From Clostridia bacterium (lineage in GTDB: Bacteria > Bacillota > Peptococcia > DRI-13 > SM3-B62): a stretch of DNA of 64,000 nucleotides. Shown piece by piece: positions 38,510 to 47,803 of this stretch (position 1 is the stretch's first letter; the number at the start of each line of letters is the position of its first letter). A program made the position numbers and the translations under genes. A model generated the notes under the pieces. It was given only the letters and a program-made list of their open reading frames with translations. It was not told the origin of the DNA and did not search any database. The DNA is taken from the NCBI GenBank assembly GCA_018432615.1, contig JAHDSQ010000003.1, positions 1-64,000 of the forward strand, in the 5' to 3' direction.

Positions 38510-39655
38510 ATGGCCAAAAGGGACTATTACGAGGTTTTGGGAATAGAAAAGAATGCGTCGGAAACAGAGATAAAAAAGGCGTATCGCAAATTAGCCAGGC
38601 AATATCACCCGGATGTTAATCCGGGTGATAAACAGGCGGAAGATAAATTTAAGGAAATTGGCGAAGCATACGAGGTCTTAAACGACCCGGAGAAAAGAAA
38701 ACGCTATGACCAGTTTGGCCATGCAGGTACCGATCCCAACGGATTCGGTGGATATGGCGGAGGTTTTGGTAATGCCGGGGATTTTGGCGGATTCGGCGAT
38801 ATTTTTGATATGTTTTTCGGAGGGAATGCCCAGCAGCAAACCCGGGGGCCGCAAAGGGGCTCGGATTTAAGGCTGGATTTGGAGCTGACATTTAAAGAGG
38901 CCGCCTTTGGGGTTGAAAAGGACATCAACCTGCCTCGTTATGAAACCTGTGAAACCTGTCACGGCAGCGGAGCGAAACCGGGAACAAGCCCGACAAAGTG
39001 TTCTCGTTGTAATGGAACAGGTCAGGTACGGACGACACAAAAAACTGTTTTCGGTCATTTTCAAACAGTTACCACTTGTCCCGAATGCGGTGGTGTCGGG
39101 CAGAAGATAACCAATCCCTGCCCCGATTGTCGGGGATCAGGCCGGGTGAGAAGAACGAAGAAGCTTCATATCAAGGTTCCTGCCGGGGTCGATTCGGGCT
39201 CCAGAATTCGTTTGGCGGGAGAAGGAGAGCCGGGAGAAAGAGGTGCACCGAACGGAGATCTTTATGTATATATAGAAGTTAAACCCCACGAAATATTTGA
39301 ACGAAGCGGCGAGGACATTTATATGGAAATGCCCATAACCTTTGTTCAGGCAGCGTTGGGAGCTACGATAAAAGTACCTTCGCTGGAAGGGAAGGTTGAA
39401 TTAAAAATACCGGCGGGTACGCAAACCAATACCGTTTTTCGGATGAGAGGTTTGGGTATTCCTCGGTTGCGCGGCAGCGGGCGAGGAGATCAGCACGTTA
39501 AGGCAATAGTGGTAACGCCTACCAAGCTTACCGAAGAGCAGCAGAAGGTGCTGGAACAGTTTGCTAAAATCAGCGGTCAGGATAATTATCGCCCGCCTGC
39601 TAAGGGAAAGAATAAAGGGATACTGGAAAGGCTCTGGGACAGCTTAAGAGGCTAG
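38510..39655 (+). CDS. dnaJ: Co-chaperone DnaJ (Hsp40)
   Basis: A 381-residue class A J-protein. J-domain with HPD (in YHPDVNPG), Gly/Phe-rich region, four CxxCxGxG zinc repeats ([32 protein letters not shown]) and C-terminal substrate domains are all present. AAAGGAGG precedes the ATG. It is the last classical chaperone gene in the operon. prmA follows after 11 bases. Confidence 0.97.
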   Translation: MAKRDYYEVLGIEKNASETEIKKAYRKLARQYHPDVNPGDKQAEDKFKEIGEAYEVLNDPEKRKRYDQFGHAGTDPNGFGGYGGGFGNAGDFGGFGDIFDMFFGGNAQQQTRGPQRGSDLRLDLELTFKEAAFGVEKDINLPRYETCETCHGSGAKPGTSPTKCSRCNGTGQVRTTQKTVFGHFQTVTTCPECGGVGQKITNPCPDCRGSGRVRRTKKLHIKVPAGVDSGSRIRLAGEGEPGERGAPNGDLYVYIEVKPHEIFERSGEDIYMEMPITFVQAALGATIKVPSLEGKVELKIPAGTQTNTVFRMRGLGIPRLRGSGRGDQHVKAIVVTPTKLTEEQQKVLEQFAKISGQDNYRPPAKGKNKGILERLWDSLRG

Positions 39656-39666
39656 GAGAGGATATC

Positions 39667-40605
39667 ATGGATTGGCAGGAAGTCGTGATACAAACGGAAA
39701 AGGAAGCAGTAGAGGCTGTGGCCGAAGCTTTTCATCTGTTAGGCTCCGGGGGTGTTGTTATTGAAGACCCGGAGTTGATACAGTTTATGACAAAATCCGG
39801 ACAGTGGGATGCCTATGAACTCCCGGAGGAATTAATCGAGTCTACCGTTTATTCAGTTAAGGGCTATTTCCCCCTTGATCAGAGATTGCCTGCAAGATTG
39901 GAAGGTCTAAAGAATGAGCTTGACGCAATAAGGATGCGGTTGGGTCATACACCATATGGGGCAGCTTTTGCGGTCATTAACGAAGAAGACTGGGCGAACT
40001 CTTGGAAGGCTTATTTTAAGCCGATTAAAATCGGAGAGAGAATCGTGGTGCGGCCTACTTGGGAAGAATACATACCTGATGAGGGCGAGATAGTGCTGGA
40101 CATTGATCCGGGAATGGCTTTTGGTATTGGGAGTCACGCCTCGACGGCGATGTGCGTTCGCTTGCTGGAAAAATATGTCATAGATGGAAGCTGTGTAATT
40201 GATGTGGGAACGGGAACGGGAATTCTGGCCATGTCTGCTGCTCGTCTGGGTGCAAAGGGTGTGCTGGCTCTTGATTACGATGATACTGCTGTTAAAGTGG
40301 CTCGGGAAAACGTTTGTTTGAATCAATTGGACGGTATAATAGATGTGAGACGTAATGATTTGTTGAATGGACTGACAAAGAAGGTTGATTTGATAACAGC
40401 GAACATTACTGCCGACATTATTAAAAGACTCATGCCCCAGGTCAAAGGTTGTCTAAAGCCGGGCGGTAAGTTTATCACCTCGGGGATCATTGTTGAGCGG
40501 GAACCGGAAATTAAAAAGGCTGGTACAGACTTAGGCTTTGTATTGTTGGAGGAATCGTTCCAGGAAGGTTGGACAGCTTGTGTCTGGCAGCTTAAGGAGT
40601 ATTAA
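39667..40605 (+). CDS. prmA: Ribosomal protein L11 methyltransferase
   Basis: SAM-dependent methyltransferase of 312 residues. The PrmA N-terminal domain is followed by the catalytic domain with DPGMAFGIGSHAST and the SAM-binding VIDVGTGTGILAM, then NITADI. It trimethylates L11. It follows dnaJ as in Bacillus (yqeT). Confidence 0.95.
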   Translation: MDWQEVVIQTEKEAVEAVAEAFHLLGSGGVVIEDPELIQFMTKSGQWDAYELPEELIESTVYSVKGYFPLDQRLPARLEGLKNELDAIRMRLGHTPYGAAFAVINEEDWANSWKAYFKPIKIGERIVVRPTWEEYIPDEGEIVLDIDPGMAFGIGSHASTAMCVRLLEKYVIDGSCVIDVGTGTGILAMSAARLGAKGVLALDYDDTAVKVARENVCLNQLDGIIDVRRNDLLNGLTKKVDLITANITADIIKRLMPQVKGCLKPGGKFITSGIIVEREPEIKKAGTDLGFVLLEESFQEGWTACVWQLKEY

Positions 40606-40606
40606 G

Positions 40607-41347
40607 ATGCACAGATTTTACGTGCCGCCGGAGGATATAAGGGAAAAAAAAGCTTATATCAAAGGAGAGGAAATGAAGCATTTATCCAGGGTGCTGCGTT
40701 TAGTTACCGGCGACCCTGTTGTAATATTTGACGGTCTCGGCTGGGAATATGAGGGTGTAATTGAAGGCTGCGGAAAGGATGAGGCTTGTATAAGTCTCAA
40801 ACCGGGCAGTTACATGACGGGGGAGAGCTCCTTGAATGTAGTGCTGGTACAGGGTTTACCCAAAGGCGAAAAAATGGAGTTGATAATTCAAAAGGCAACG
40901 GAGCTGGGTGTGAAAAAAATCATGCCGTTAATGTTACAGCGTAGTATCGTAAAGCTTAACGAGAAAAAAAAGGCGGAAAGGCTGCTGCGCTGGCAGAAGG
41001 TAGCGACGGAAGCTGCTAAACAGTGCAGAAGAACAGTGGTGCCGAAGGTAACATCTGTTCTTGAACTCAGGGAATTTCTGGCTGATTTGCCTTTTGAGAG
41101 GGTCTTACTAACTCCTTGGGAGGGGGGAGGAAAGCCTCTGAAAGATGCATTGGAAGAAATAACTCCCGGTAAAAAGCCTGTTTATGTTCTCATTGGGCCG
41201 GAGGGCGGTCTGGCCGGTGAAGAAGTACAAGCAATTAGGGAAAGCGGAGGAATGACGGTTGATTTAGGGCCGCGGATCTTGCGCACGGAAACGGCAGGAT
41301 TGGCTGTTCTGGCGAATATTATGTGCCGGTGGGGAGACCTGGGCTGA
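40607..41347 (+). CDS. rsmE: 16S rRNA m3U1498 methyltransferase
   Basis: SPOUT-type methyltransferase of 246 residues with N-terminal PUA-like domain (MHRFYVPPED) and the knot motif IGPEGGL plus LGPRILRTETA. The ATG at 40607 follows the prmA stop by one base with AAGGAG upstream. An earlier ATG would overlap prmA by 68 bases and is rejected. Confidence 0.95.
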   Translation: MHRFYVPPEDIREKKAYIKGEEMKHLSRVLRLVTGDPVVIFDGLGWEYEGVIEGCGKDEACISLKPGSYMTGESSLNVVLVQGLPKGEKMELIIQKATELGVKKIMPLMLQRSIVKLNEKKKAERLLRWQKVATEAAKQCRRTVVPKVTSVLELREFLADLPFERVLLTPWEGGGKPLKDALEEITPGKKPVYVLIGPEGGLAGEEVQAIRESGGMTVDLGPRILRTETAGLAVLANIMCRWGDLG

Positions 41348-42660
41348 TGGAAAAAAGAAAAAAAGTAGCCTTTTATACTTTAGGTTGCAAGGTAAATCAA
41401 TATGAGACAGAAGCTTTGAAAGCGCTTTTGAGGGAGAAGGGTTATGAAATAGCTAGGCCCCAAGAGCCGGCAGATATCTATATTATCAATACGTGTACGG
41501 TAACAAATCTTGCCGAGAGGAAGTCACGTCAGATCATTCGCCGCTGCAGTAAGGAGAACCCCCAGGCAAGGGTCGTAGTGATGGGTTGCTACGCTCAGAT
41601 TTCGCCTGGACAAGTAAGGGAAATAGCAGGGGTGGATCTTGTCGTAGGGGTTGATGGTCGTAAAGAGATCCCTGCCTGGCTTGAAGAGACGGAAAACAGT
41701 AAAGGTGTCATGGTAAAGGTAACTAAAAACGAAAACGTAAGGGAATTTGAAGAGATCGGAGCGGCACCTTATCTGTCTAAAAGGGTCAGGGCGTACCTTA
41801 AGGTGCAGGAAGGCTGCGATCAGTTTTGTTCCTACTGCATTATTCCTTATGCCAGGGGTCCCCTGCGGAGCAGGCCTGTTGAGAAGGTGTTGGCTGAAGC
41901 CGGTGAGTTGATTGCTAAGGGATACCGAGAAATAGTACTGGTGGGGATTCATTTAGGGGCATATGGCCGAGATTTTGGTAAGGAATTGCTATTGGAGACC
42001 TTACTGGAAAAACTCCTGAACCTAACAACCTCAGTTCGCTGGAGGTTGAGTTCCTTGGAACCCGTAGAGGTTAATGGGGAATTGATCAGACTTATGGAGG
42101 ATTATGATAATTTCTGTCCTCATCTTCATTTACCACTGCAGAGTGCACATGATGATATCCTTAAATCTATGAACAGACCCTATACAACCGAACAATATCG
42201 TAATATAGTAGAGGGTGTAAGGAAGAGGATTCCTGATATTTGTATTACCACGGATATTATGGTCGGTTTTCCCGGTGAAACCCAAGAACATTTTCGTACT
42301 TATGTTGAGTTTGTGAAGGAAATGGGTTTCGGGGGCATCCATGTTTTTCAGTATTCGCCCAGAAAGGGGACGCTTGCGGCAGACTTTCCCAAACAGGTGC
42401 CGGCCGCGGTGAAGGCTGAACGCAGCAGTTTGTTGATTGATACGGCCGGAGAGCTTGCTTTTCAATATGCTGCCCGGTTTGCCGGAAAAAAGCTACAGGT
42501 GCTGCTTGAAAACCCTGTAGGGCAGAACATCTGGGAGGGACACAGTGAAAACTATTTGCCTGTTAGGTGCTATGCAAAAAGACAGCAGAGAGGCCAAATC
42601 GTGCCTGTTAAAATAACCAAAAACGAAGGCAAGATATGTTTTGGTGTAAAGGAGGTGTAG
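41347..42660 (+). CDS. mtaB: tRNA t6A37 methylthiotransferase MtaB
   Basis: Radical SAM methylthiotransferase of 437 residues converting t6A37 to ms2t6A37. The UPF0004 domain supplies three cysteines for the auxiliary cluster (TLGCKVNQYE, NTCTVT, GCYAQ). The radical SAM motif CDQFCSYC follows, then a TRAM domain. Its ATG overlaps the rsmE stop (ATGA-type overlap), which indicates translational coupling. Confidence 0.94.
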   Translation: MEKRKKVAFYTLGCKVNQYETEALKALLREKGYEIARPQEPADIYIINTCTVTNLAERKSRQIIRRCSKENPQARVVVMGCYAQISPGQVREIAGVDLVVGVDGRKEIPAWLEETENSKGVMVKVTKNENVREFEEIGAAPYLSKRVRAYLKVQEGCDQFCSYCIIPYARGPLRSRPVEKVLAEAGELIAKGYREIVLVGIHLGAYGRDFGKELLLETLLEKLLNLTTSVRWRLSSLEPVEVNGELIRLMEDYDNFCPHLHLPLQSAHDDILKSMNRPYTTEQYRNIVEGVRKRIPDICITTDIMVGFPGETQEHFRTYVEFVKEMGFGGIHVFQYSPRKGTLAADFPKQVPAAVKAERSSLLIDTAGELAFQYAARFAGKKLQVLLENPVGQNIWEGHSENYLPVRCYAKRQQRGQIVPVKITKNEGKICFGVKEV

Positions 42661-42663
42661 GTT

Positions 42664-43005
42664 GTGTCTGATTGTATCTTTTGCAAGATTATTGCCGGTG
42701 AAATTCCCAGCAAGAAGGTTTATGAAGATGACCGGGTCATAGCAATACATGATATCAATCCGGCGGCGCCGGTGCATATTCTTGTGATGCCGAAGGAACA
42801 TATTGCCAGTATGGAAGACGTCTTGGATGAACATTTGCCCTTGCTCGGACATATCCATGGGGTAATACGCAATGTAGCAAGAGAACTGAAACTTGATAAG
42901 GGTTATCGCATAGTCAATAATTGCGGTGAGCAGGGCGGGCAGGAAGTGCCGCACATACATTTCCATTTATTGGGAGGAAGAAGTTTAACTTGGCCTCCCG
43001 GTTAA
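42664..43005 (+). CDS. HIT family nucleotide hydrolase (HinT-like)
   Basis: A 113-residue histidine-triad protein with HIHFHLLGG near the C-terminus and CKIIAGEIPS at the start. HinT proteins hydrolyse purine nucleoside phosphoramidates. The GTG start lies directly after mtaB, with AAAGGAGG overlapping its end. Confidence 0.94.
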   Translation: MSDCIFCKIIAGEIPSKKVYEDDRVIAIHDINPAAPVHILVMPKEHIASMEDVLDEHLPLLGHIHGVIRNVARELKLDKGYRIVNNCGEQGGQEVPHIHFHLLGGRSLTWPPG

Positions 43006-43008
43006 TTC

Positions 43009-43037
43009 TTGACCCTCATCTTGTGTTGCAGTATAAT
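43009..43037 (+). promoter_or_regulatory. Sigma-A promoter of rpsU-yqeY
   Basis: TTGACC (43009-43014), a 17-base spacer and TATAAT (43032-43037), 100 bases upstream of rpsU. Confidence 0.75.
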
Positions 43038-43136
43038 ATAACATGTGCATTTTCAGGCTAAATCTCATTTTTCCTGGTGCGAGATAATGCAGCACATCTA
43101 CGGCAAGATGGTCTTAGTGGAGGGAGGGAAAAATGC

Positions 43137-43313
43137 ATGAGTGAAATAAAGGTTGGTAAAAATGAAACCCTTGACAGCGCATTGCGGCGCTTTAAACGGA
43201 CTTGCCAAAAGGCAGGTGTATTGTCTGAGGTTAGGAAGCGGGAGCATTATGAAAAACCAAGCGTCAAAAGAAAAAAGAAATCAGAGGCAGCAAGAAAGCG
43301 TAAATTTAAATAG
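43137..43313 (+). CDS. rpsU: 30S ribosomal protein S21
   Basis: A 58-residue basic protein with the S21 signature [18 protein letters not shown] and [10 protein letters not shown] tail. The ATG at 43137 follows GGAGGGA. An upstream in-frame start lacks a ribosome site. Confidence 0.95.
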   Translation: MSEIKVGKNETLDSALRRFKRTCQKAGVLSEVRKREHYEKPSVKRKKKSEAARKRKFK

Positions 43314-43325
43314 GGGGTCCCTTAA

Positions 43326-43784
43326 ATGAGCCTCAAAGAAAGACTTACAGCGGACATGAAGGACGCCATGAAGGCCAAGGAAGAAGGAAAGCTTAGGCTT
43401 TCTGTTATCCGGATGACGAGGGCAGCTGTTAAAAACCAGGAAATTCAGGTAGGGCGTGAATTGAACGAAGAAGAGATTCTTCAAGTTTTAACAAAAGAAG
43501 TGAAGCTGCGCCGGGATGCCATTCCGGAATACGAGAAATCAAATCGTCCCCAAGCCGTTGAAGATCTTAAACGCGAAATTGCGGTGCTAATGGAATATCT
43601 CCCTCAACAAATGACTGAAGAAGAAGTCGTTGAACTTGTCAAAAGGGTGATTAACGAAGTTAAAGCCCAGTCGCCTAAGGATATAGGGAAGGTTATGGGG
43701 AAGGTGGTTCCTCAGACCAAAGGAAAAGCCGATGGTCGGCTGGTCAGTGAAATAGTCAAGAGCGTGTTGAACGGCGAAAGATAG
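43326..43784 (+). CDS. yqeY: YqeY/GatB-domain protein
   Basis: A 152-residue helical protein of the YqeY family, related to the tail domain of GatB that contacts tRNA. It starts SLKERLTADMKDAMKAKE and ends with the K-x-DGRLVSEIVKSVL segment typical of the family. It follows rpsU by 12 bases, as in Bacillus. The exact role is not established. Confidence 0.9.
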   Translation: MSLKERLTADMKDAMKAKEEGKLRLSVIRMTRAAVKNQEIQVGRELNEEEILQVLTKEVKLRRDAIPEYEKSNRPQAVEDLKREIAVLMEYLPQQMTEEEVVELVKRVINEVKAQSPKDIGKVMGKVVPQTKGKADGRLVSEIVKSVLNGER

Positions 43785-43824
43785 GCAATTGTGTTTGGGA
43801 AAAGGTCAAATATGTAAAGAAAAA

Positions 43825-43844
43825 AGAGGTCATTAATGACCTCT
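43825..43844. terminator. Left copy of a duplicated palindromic terminator (IS target duplication)
   Basis: The 20-base palindrome with AGAGGTCATT arms is preceded by A residues and occurs identically at 45429-45448. With the IS removed, the sequence is a bidirectional terminator between yqeY and the convergent DUF169 gene. Confidence 0.75.
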
Positions 43845-45428
43845 CAGGCTGTTGAAAAACCCGGCTGATTTTGGTGAAATTATCACTAAAAAAAGCCGGG
43901 TTTTTCCCTAAATCAAGTATCTAAATTGATAGCTGGAACAATAAGTAAATATAAATTGTATTGAGACCTCCTATGCGGTCTTAGTTGCAACCTTAGCCAG
44001 GTGATTGGCTATTTTTTTAATGTTTTGGCAGGCTGCAGTCATTAAAGCTTGCTCCTGTGCGCCTTTTATTCCTCTATAACGGCAATAGCGGTAGCCATGC
44101 AGCTGTTTAGCATCTGCAAAGCTTCTTTCTATTGTTTCCTTTCTCTTTTTATAGAGCATCTTTCCGGAAGCTGTCAGAGTATTATTATGGACCCATTCTT
44201 TACTGTCTTCCAAGATGTGTCGGGTTAGTATTTTTTTATGATTTTGAGAACGTGTACATTGAGTCAATAGGGGACATTCCGAGTATATTTTAGGATCAGA
44301 TGTATATTCACGGTATCCTTCACGTGTGGTTGTTCGATATTTTAGAACTTGTTTGTTAGGGCAAAGATACTCATTTTCCTCGGGGTCATATTTAAACTTG
44401 AATTTTGAGAATAAGCCTTTTGTAGGATGGAATCTCCGATGTCCTATCAAAGCGAATATTTCCTGTTTTTTTAGTTCATGACAAATAGGATTTGTTAAAT
44501 AACCTGAATCCAGGGCTACTGCTTCTACATTAAATTCGAATTTATCAATTTGTCTTTGAAGTCTTGCCAGGTAAGGAAGAGAGTCATGAACATTGCCGGG
44601 GGTTACATGTACATCGGTGATGATGTTGTATTTAAAATCGACTGTCCGATGGTCTAGATAACAGAATTGTTCCGGTTTCCCCGTTCTGTACAGGTATCCG
44701 TTTTCTGGATCTGTAGTACTTTGTTTTATCTGCTTGACTTTATATTTTTTCTTCTGTCCTCCTTGATCGCCTGGTCTAATGTTTCCAGGTATTTGCGGGC
44801 ATTTTCTGTAGCTTGTATCTTTATGAATTTTTTCTTATTGGCATTAGCTTTAATATGGGTGGAGTCCGTAAACAATACCCTTCCGGCCACCATTCTGTGT
44901 TTCAAGGCTTGAAACACGATTTCGTCAAAGATTTCTTGAAACACTTCCGAGTTTTTGAACCTCTTATGTCGGTTAAAGCTGATAGTCGAATGGTCGGGGA
45001 CGGGGTCTTTTAGGGCTAGTCTTAAAAACCAGCGATAGGCGTTATTTGTTTTTATTTCTTGTTCTAGCTGGCGTTCCGATCTGATACCATATAGATAACC
45101 AAGAAGCATCATTTTAAATAATACTACCGGATCTATTGAGGGACGGCCATTATCTTCGCAGTAGAACGGGCGTACTTTTTCTTTGATAAATGAGAAGTCA
45201 ATGTATTTATCAATTTTTCTAAGCAGGTGATCCTCTGGAACCAGCTCTTCAATACAAACAAACTCATATGTATTTTGGGTCTGGTTTTTATCTGTTAACA
45301 TAATATCACCTTCTATCTATTTACTACCTATAACTTCGACAAAAGAGGCCTTAAACCCTTTTCCCCCAGGGCTTAAAGCCTCTATTTTTTATTATTTTTG
45401 TTAAAAAGATGACTTTCTCAACAGCCTG
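43845..45428 (-). mobile_element. IS1182-like insertion sequence
   Basis: The 1584-bp element is bounded by terminal inverted repeats CAGGCTGTTGA (43845 on) and TCAACAGCCTG (to 45428). It is flanked by identical 20-bp palindromes as target duplications (43825-43844, 45429-45448). It carries one transposase gene split by a frameshift. Inside each end there is a hairpin (about 43857-43905, and 45344-45384) that would shield it from outside transcription. Confidence 0.9.
43971..45301 (-). pseudogene. IS1182-family transposase, frameshifted
   Basis: The N-terminal part (45301 down to about 44727; 191 residues, DUF772-type start with EELVPEDHLLRKID and DSTHIKAN) and the C-terminal part (reading open from about 44750 to 43971, with CPLLTQC and KRRKETIERSFADAKQLHG) join into one full-length DDE transposase. 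The change of frame is -1 at a run of six A residues (44745-44750 on the plus strand). Between the parts the second frame stays open and gives the expected middle, including DHRTVDFKYN and DVHVTPGNVHDS. It is therefore a recent indel, a sequencing error, or a programmed -1 slip at A-AAA-AAT. Confidence 0.85.
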
Positions 45429-45455
45429 AGAGGTCATTAATGACCTCTTTTTTTA
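45429..45455 (-). terminator. Right copy of the duplicated palindromic terminator
   Basis: The same 20-base palindrome (45429-45448) is followed on the plus strand by seven T residues. On the minus strand it ends the DUF169 gene. The IS thus left a hairpin on each side. Confidence 0.7.
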
Positions 45456-45462
45456 GCAAGAG

Positions 45463-46242
45463 CTACTTTACGTCGCAGTATTCTTGGAGCTTATCGTATT
45501 TTTCAGGAAAGATGGGTTGAGATCTCAGCCCGAATAAAGGAGTAGGAAATCTTGAGGCTCCTTCTTTGTGTGTAGAAACAATCCCTTCAATCAGGTTGGG
45601 GATTTCCTTCTTAGGCACAGAAAATACTATTTCGTCATCACCGGTTAAAGCAAAAGCTTTTTCTCCGCCTCCTGGAATGGTTACGTTGCATTTTTGTTCA
45701 ACAAAAGTAGAAACGATTTCCGAGGTGCAAGCTGCACGGCCCATGGAACGTGACTCCAGCACACCGCCGCTATTGTAGAGAGAGCCTTGGATTAATCTTA
45801 CTACTTGTGCGGGGTTGCCGTATATCAAGACTACGTCCGGCTCGAAATTTGCCTTATGCAAAGGACTTAAGATGATGCTGTTTGCTGTGCCGACCTTTAA
45901 TGCGGGCATAGCACTTTGTGTTTTTGCTCCGGCTTCTAGAGTCTTGGTATAAAGAGGGTAAACAATGCTGCCGTCTTTTATAAAATCAGGTTCTTCTACT
46001 AAGCCAAAAGAAGGCATCGATGGACCACAAGCGTGGTCTTCTTTGAGAAAACCGATAGTCCAACCATAACGGCGTGCAATCGCTATTCCTTGACAGATTG
46101 TAAGGGGATGACCAAAGACTTTACTTGGGCGTCTGATGTCCTCCGGAAGCTCATTATCTTCCTGAAGCTTTACGGCCACGGGAAAACTGGTGGGGCGAAT
46201 GTAGGTTTGTAGAGTTTGATGCAGTTCTTCTAAGTATTTCAT
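45463..46242 (-). CDS. DUF169 family protein under sigma-54 control
   Basis: A 259-residue protein resembling the DUF169 family (PF02596). It has a conserved VAVKL segment near the start, GHPLTICQGIAIARRYGWT with a cysteine, DHACGPS, and later ACTSEIV and CNVTIPGGGEK segments. No enzymatic role is established; conserved cysteines suggest cofactor or metal binding. The ATG at 46242 is chosen for GGAAAGGATGG upstream. It has its own sigma-54 promoter and the same enhancer-like dyad as the catabolic island near the left end, so it is probably part of that regulon. Confidence 0.78.
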   Translation of the reverse strand: MKYLEELHQTLQTYIRPTSFPVAVKLQEDNELPEDIRRPSKVFGHPLTICQGIAIARRYGWTIGFLKEDHACGPSMPSFGLVEEPDFIKDGSIVYPLYTKTLEAGAKTQSAMPALKVGTANSIILSPLHKANFEPDVVLIYGNPAQVVRLIQGSLYNSGGVLESRSMGRAACTSEIVSTFVEQKCNVTIPGGGEKAFALTGDDEIVFSVPKKEIPNLIEGIVSTHKEGASRFPTPLFGLRSQPIFPEKYDKLQEYCDVK

Positions 46243-46341
46243 AAATAACCATCCTTTCCAAAAAAATAATTTAAACCTCATAAATTGCTTTTTGGTGAAG
46301 CGGTGTTATGAGGCCACATAGTTTATCTATATTTTCATTAA

Positions 46342-46357
46342 TGCAATTATTGTGCCA
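46342..46357 (-). promoter_or_regulatory. Sigma-54 promoter of the DUF169 gene
   Basis: On the minus strand TGGCACA-N4-TTGCA, with GG and GC at the exact -24/-12 spacing. It lies 100 bases upstream of the start codon. Confidence 0.8.
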
Positions 46358-46409
46358 GAGAAGGAGAAGGCTTATATAGAAGGGTTTTTGGTGTAACGAA
46401 GGGAAAAAG

Positions 46410-46427
46410 TGTCGTATAAAACCGACA
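46410..46427. promoter_or_regulatory. Candidate enhancer (UAS) for the DUF169 promoter
   Basis: Perfect dyad TGTCG-N8-CGACA, centred about 63 bases upstream of the -24 element. Same architecture as at 1805-1822 and 9399-9416. Confidence 0.6.
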
Positions 46428-46472
46428 AAAAAGAAAAAAACCTACATAAAAAGCTAAAAGTAATAACATCTT

Positions 46473-46542
46473 AGGACATCTGTTGTAAGCAGTAAGGGCC
46501 AGGTGGTAATCGTGATCATGCATTTTAAGCAATTTGGCAATT
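46473..46542 (-). pseudogene. Decayed fragment of a lytic transglycosylase gene
   Basis: This stretch is closely similar in DNA to 47884-47957 of the intact transglycosylase gene, including the shared run around CATGCATTTTAAGCAATTTG. Its translation, LKMHDHDYHLALTAYNRC, parallels LKMHDFDYHMALTAYNRG of the intact protein. No start, no complete domain and no longer similarity on either side are seen, so it is a remnant of a second copy. Confidence 0.75.
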
Positions 46543-46638
46543 AAAAATCAAGCACAAACTGATTGTCGGCATAAAATCACTTCCACATAAACATTAATAA
46601 AATCATTTATTTTAGGCACTAAACAATATGACCATATA

Positions 46639-46680
46639 TTAAGAAGGTTGTCGGTAAAACCTTGCCAACAACCTTCTTAA
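46639..46680. other. Hairpin downstream of the collagen-like gene
   Basis: TTAAGAAGGTTGT (46639-46651) pairs with its complement (46668-46680). It lies just after the collagen-like gene on its coding strand. A T run is lacking, so it is an imperfect terminator at best. The rest of 46543-46733 shows nothing else. Confidence 0.5.
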
Positions 46681-46733
46681 GTAGAGCCTCTATAACCTAG
46701 TCAGAACGGAACTTATGGCTATTTATAGTCCAG

Positions 46734-47381
46734 TTATGCAATTTGCATGATAACAAGGTGTGCCGACACAGGCTCTGCTCCTCCAGCTGAAGGAGTGATG
46801 GTTAGTGCCGCTGGATTTGCAGCAGGGTTTCGCACAGTAAGTATTGAACCGGCGGCTGTCGTTGTCACAAGAGCCATTCCTACTATCTGAGAAGTACCCG
46901 TTGCTCGCCCGACCACCGTAGAGGCTAGCTCAGTGTTGTTGAGAGTTAAAACTAGTTGGCCCGCTTCGTCCACACTCACCTGAAACAAGACCTGATAAGT
47001 GCCAATTTCAGCTAAGCTAAATGTGTCCGGACCAGTACGGGTAATAGTAGTAGCACTAGTAGGTCCATCTTGTGGAAAGTCAACGTCTCCACCGATAGCA
47101 ACAGTTGCGGCATTATCCGGAGGCATCAACGCATAAAAATCTGCATAGTTTGCTATTCCACCAGCAGGACCAGCAGGACCAGCAGGACCAGGATCACCAG
47201 GGACGCCCCTGGGGCCGGGCGGTCCTGCTGGACCAGTAGCACCGGTAGCTCCTCTTTGACATAGAATTTTGTAATTCTGTGGGGGACAACAACAATCACA
47301 ACCTACACCATATTGATTGCAATTAAGATGACTGGGCATAGTGTAACCACATGGGATAGGTTTATTATCATCACAACTCAT
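46734..47381 (-). CDS. Collagen-like spore-surface protein (BclA-like)
   Basis: A 215-residue protein in three parts. A Cys-rich N-terminal region (about 1-43, with DCCCPP) is followed by about ten Gly-X-Y triplets (about 44-75, GATGATGPAGPPGPRG on). The C-terminal beta-rich domain (about 76-215) resembles the trimerising TNF-like domain of BclA. Such proteins form exosporium filaments on Clostridium and Bacillus spores. AAGGAGGATT precedes the ATG. The Cys-rich start suggests disulfide anchoring in the spore coat. No secretion signal is seen, which fits a mother-cell product. Confidence 0.85.
   Translation of the reverse strand: MSCDDNKPIPCGYTMPSHLNCNQYGVGCDCCCPPQNYKILCQRGATGATGPAGPPGPRGVPGDPGPAGPAGPAGGIANYADFYALMPPDNAATVAIGGDVDFPQDGPTSATTITRTGPDTFSLAEIGTYQVLFQVSVDEAGQLVLTLNNTELASTVVGRATGTSQIVGMALVTTTAAGSILTVRNPAANPAALTITPSAGGAEPVSAHLVIMQIA
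47160..47190. repeat. Tandem 9-bp repeat in the collagen-like gene
   Basis: Three near-identical copies of CCAGCAGGA encode consecutive Gly-Pro-Ala triplets. Such tracts change length by slippage. Confidence 0.75.
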
Positions 47382-47714
47382 TTTTAATCCTCCTTGTATT
47401 TATTTGATTTAGTAACACCAAAAAAGTTGATTGAATTAATTGTAAGAACGCTACTTAACCCAAATTGTAAATATTGTTTGATGATGCAATTTCTTTAGTA
47501 TCAAAATGTAATGATACCTGAGAGATAGCTTTTTCTCTTTATCGTATGTAGGAAAAGATAAAAAGGTTCAAGCCTTCCTAGATACCCATTTTAGTTTGTT
47601 TTGTTTGGTGCCGCGGTAGTGTTATTAGTAAGCTGTTTTATGTAACAAGAAGCATATAATGCCAAGGTTTTGCACTAAATTCTTTATAATCCTGTAAAGG
47701 TATTCCGGTTTTCC
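47382..47714. other. Gene-free stretch
   Basis: Between the collagen-like gene and the transglycosylase terminator I see no supported gene. The right part presumably carries the (mother-cell) promoter of the collagen-like gene, but no clear sigma-E or sigma-K element could be fixed. Confidence 0.4.
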
Positions 47715-47716
47715 AA

Positions 47717-47751
47717 GAAAAAAATAAAGTGCCACAAAAACTTGTGGCACT
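47717..47751 (-). terminator. Terminator of the lytic transglycosylase gene
   Basis: AGTGCCACAA (47728-47737) and TTGTGGCACT (47742-47751), followed on the minus strand by a T-rich tail. Confidence 0.8.
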
Positions 47752-47803
47752 CATAAATCAGGGGATGCAACTTGAAATTTTCAAGATACATCCCTTTTTT
47801 GCT

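Noticed and set aside
47160-47240. Short tandem repeats that could look like a CRISPR or satellite array
   Set aside because: They are 9-bp units in frame with Gly-X-Y triplets of the collagen-like protein and have no spacers.
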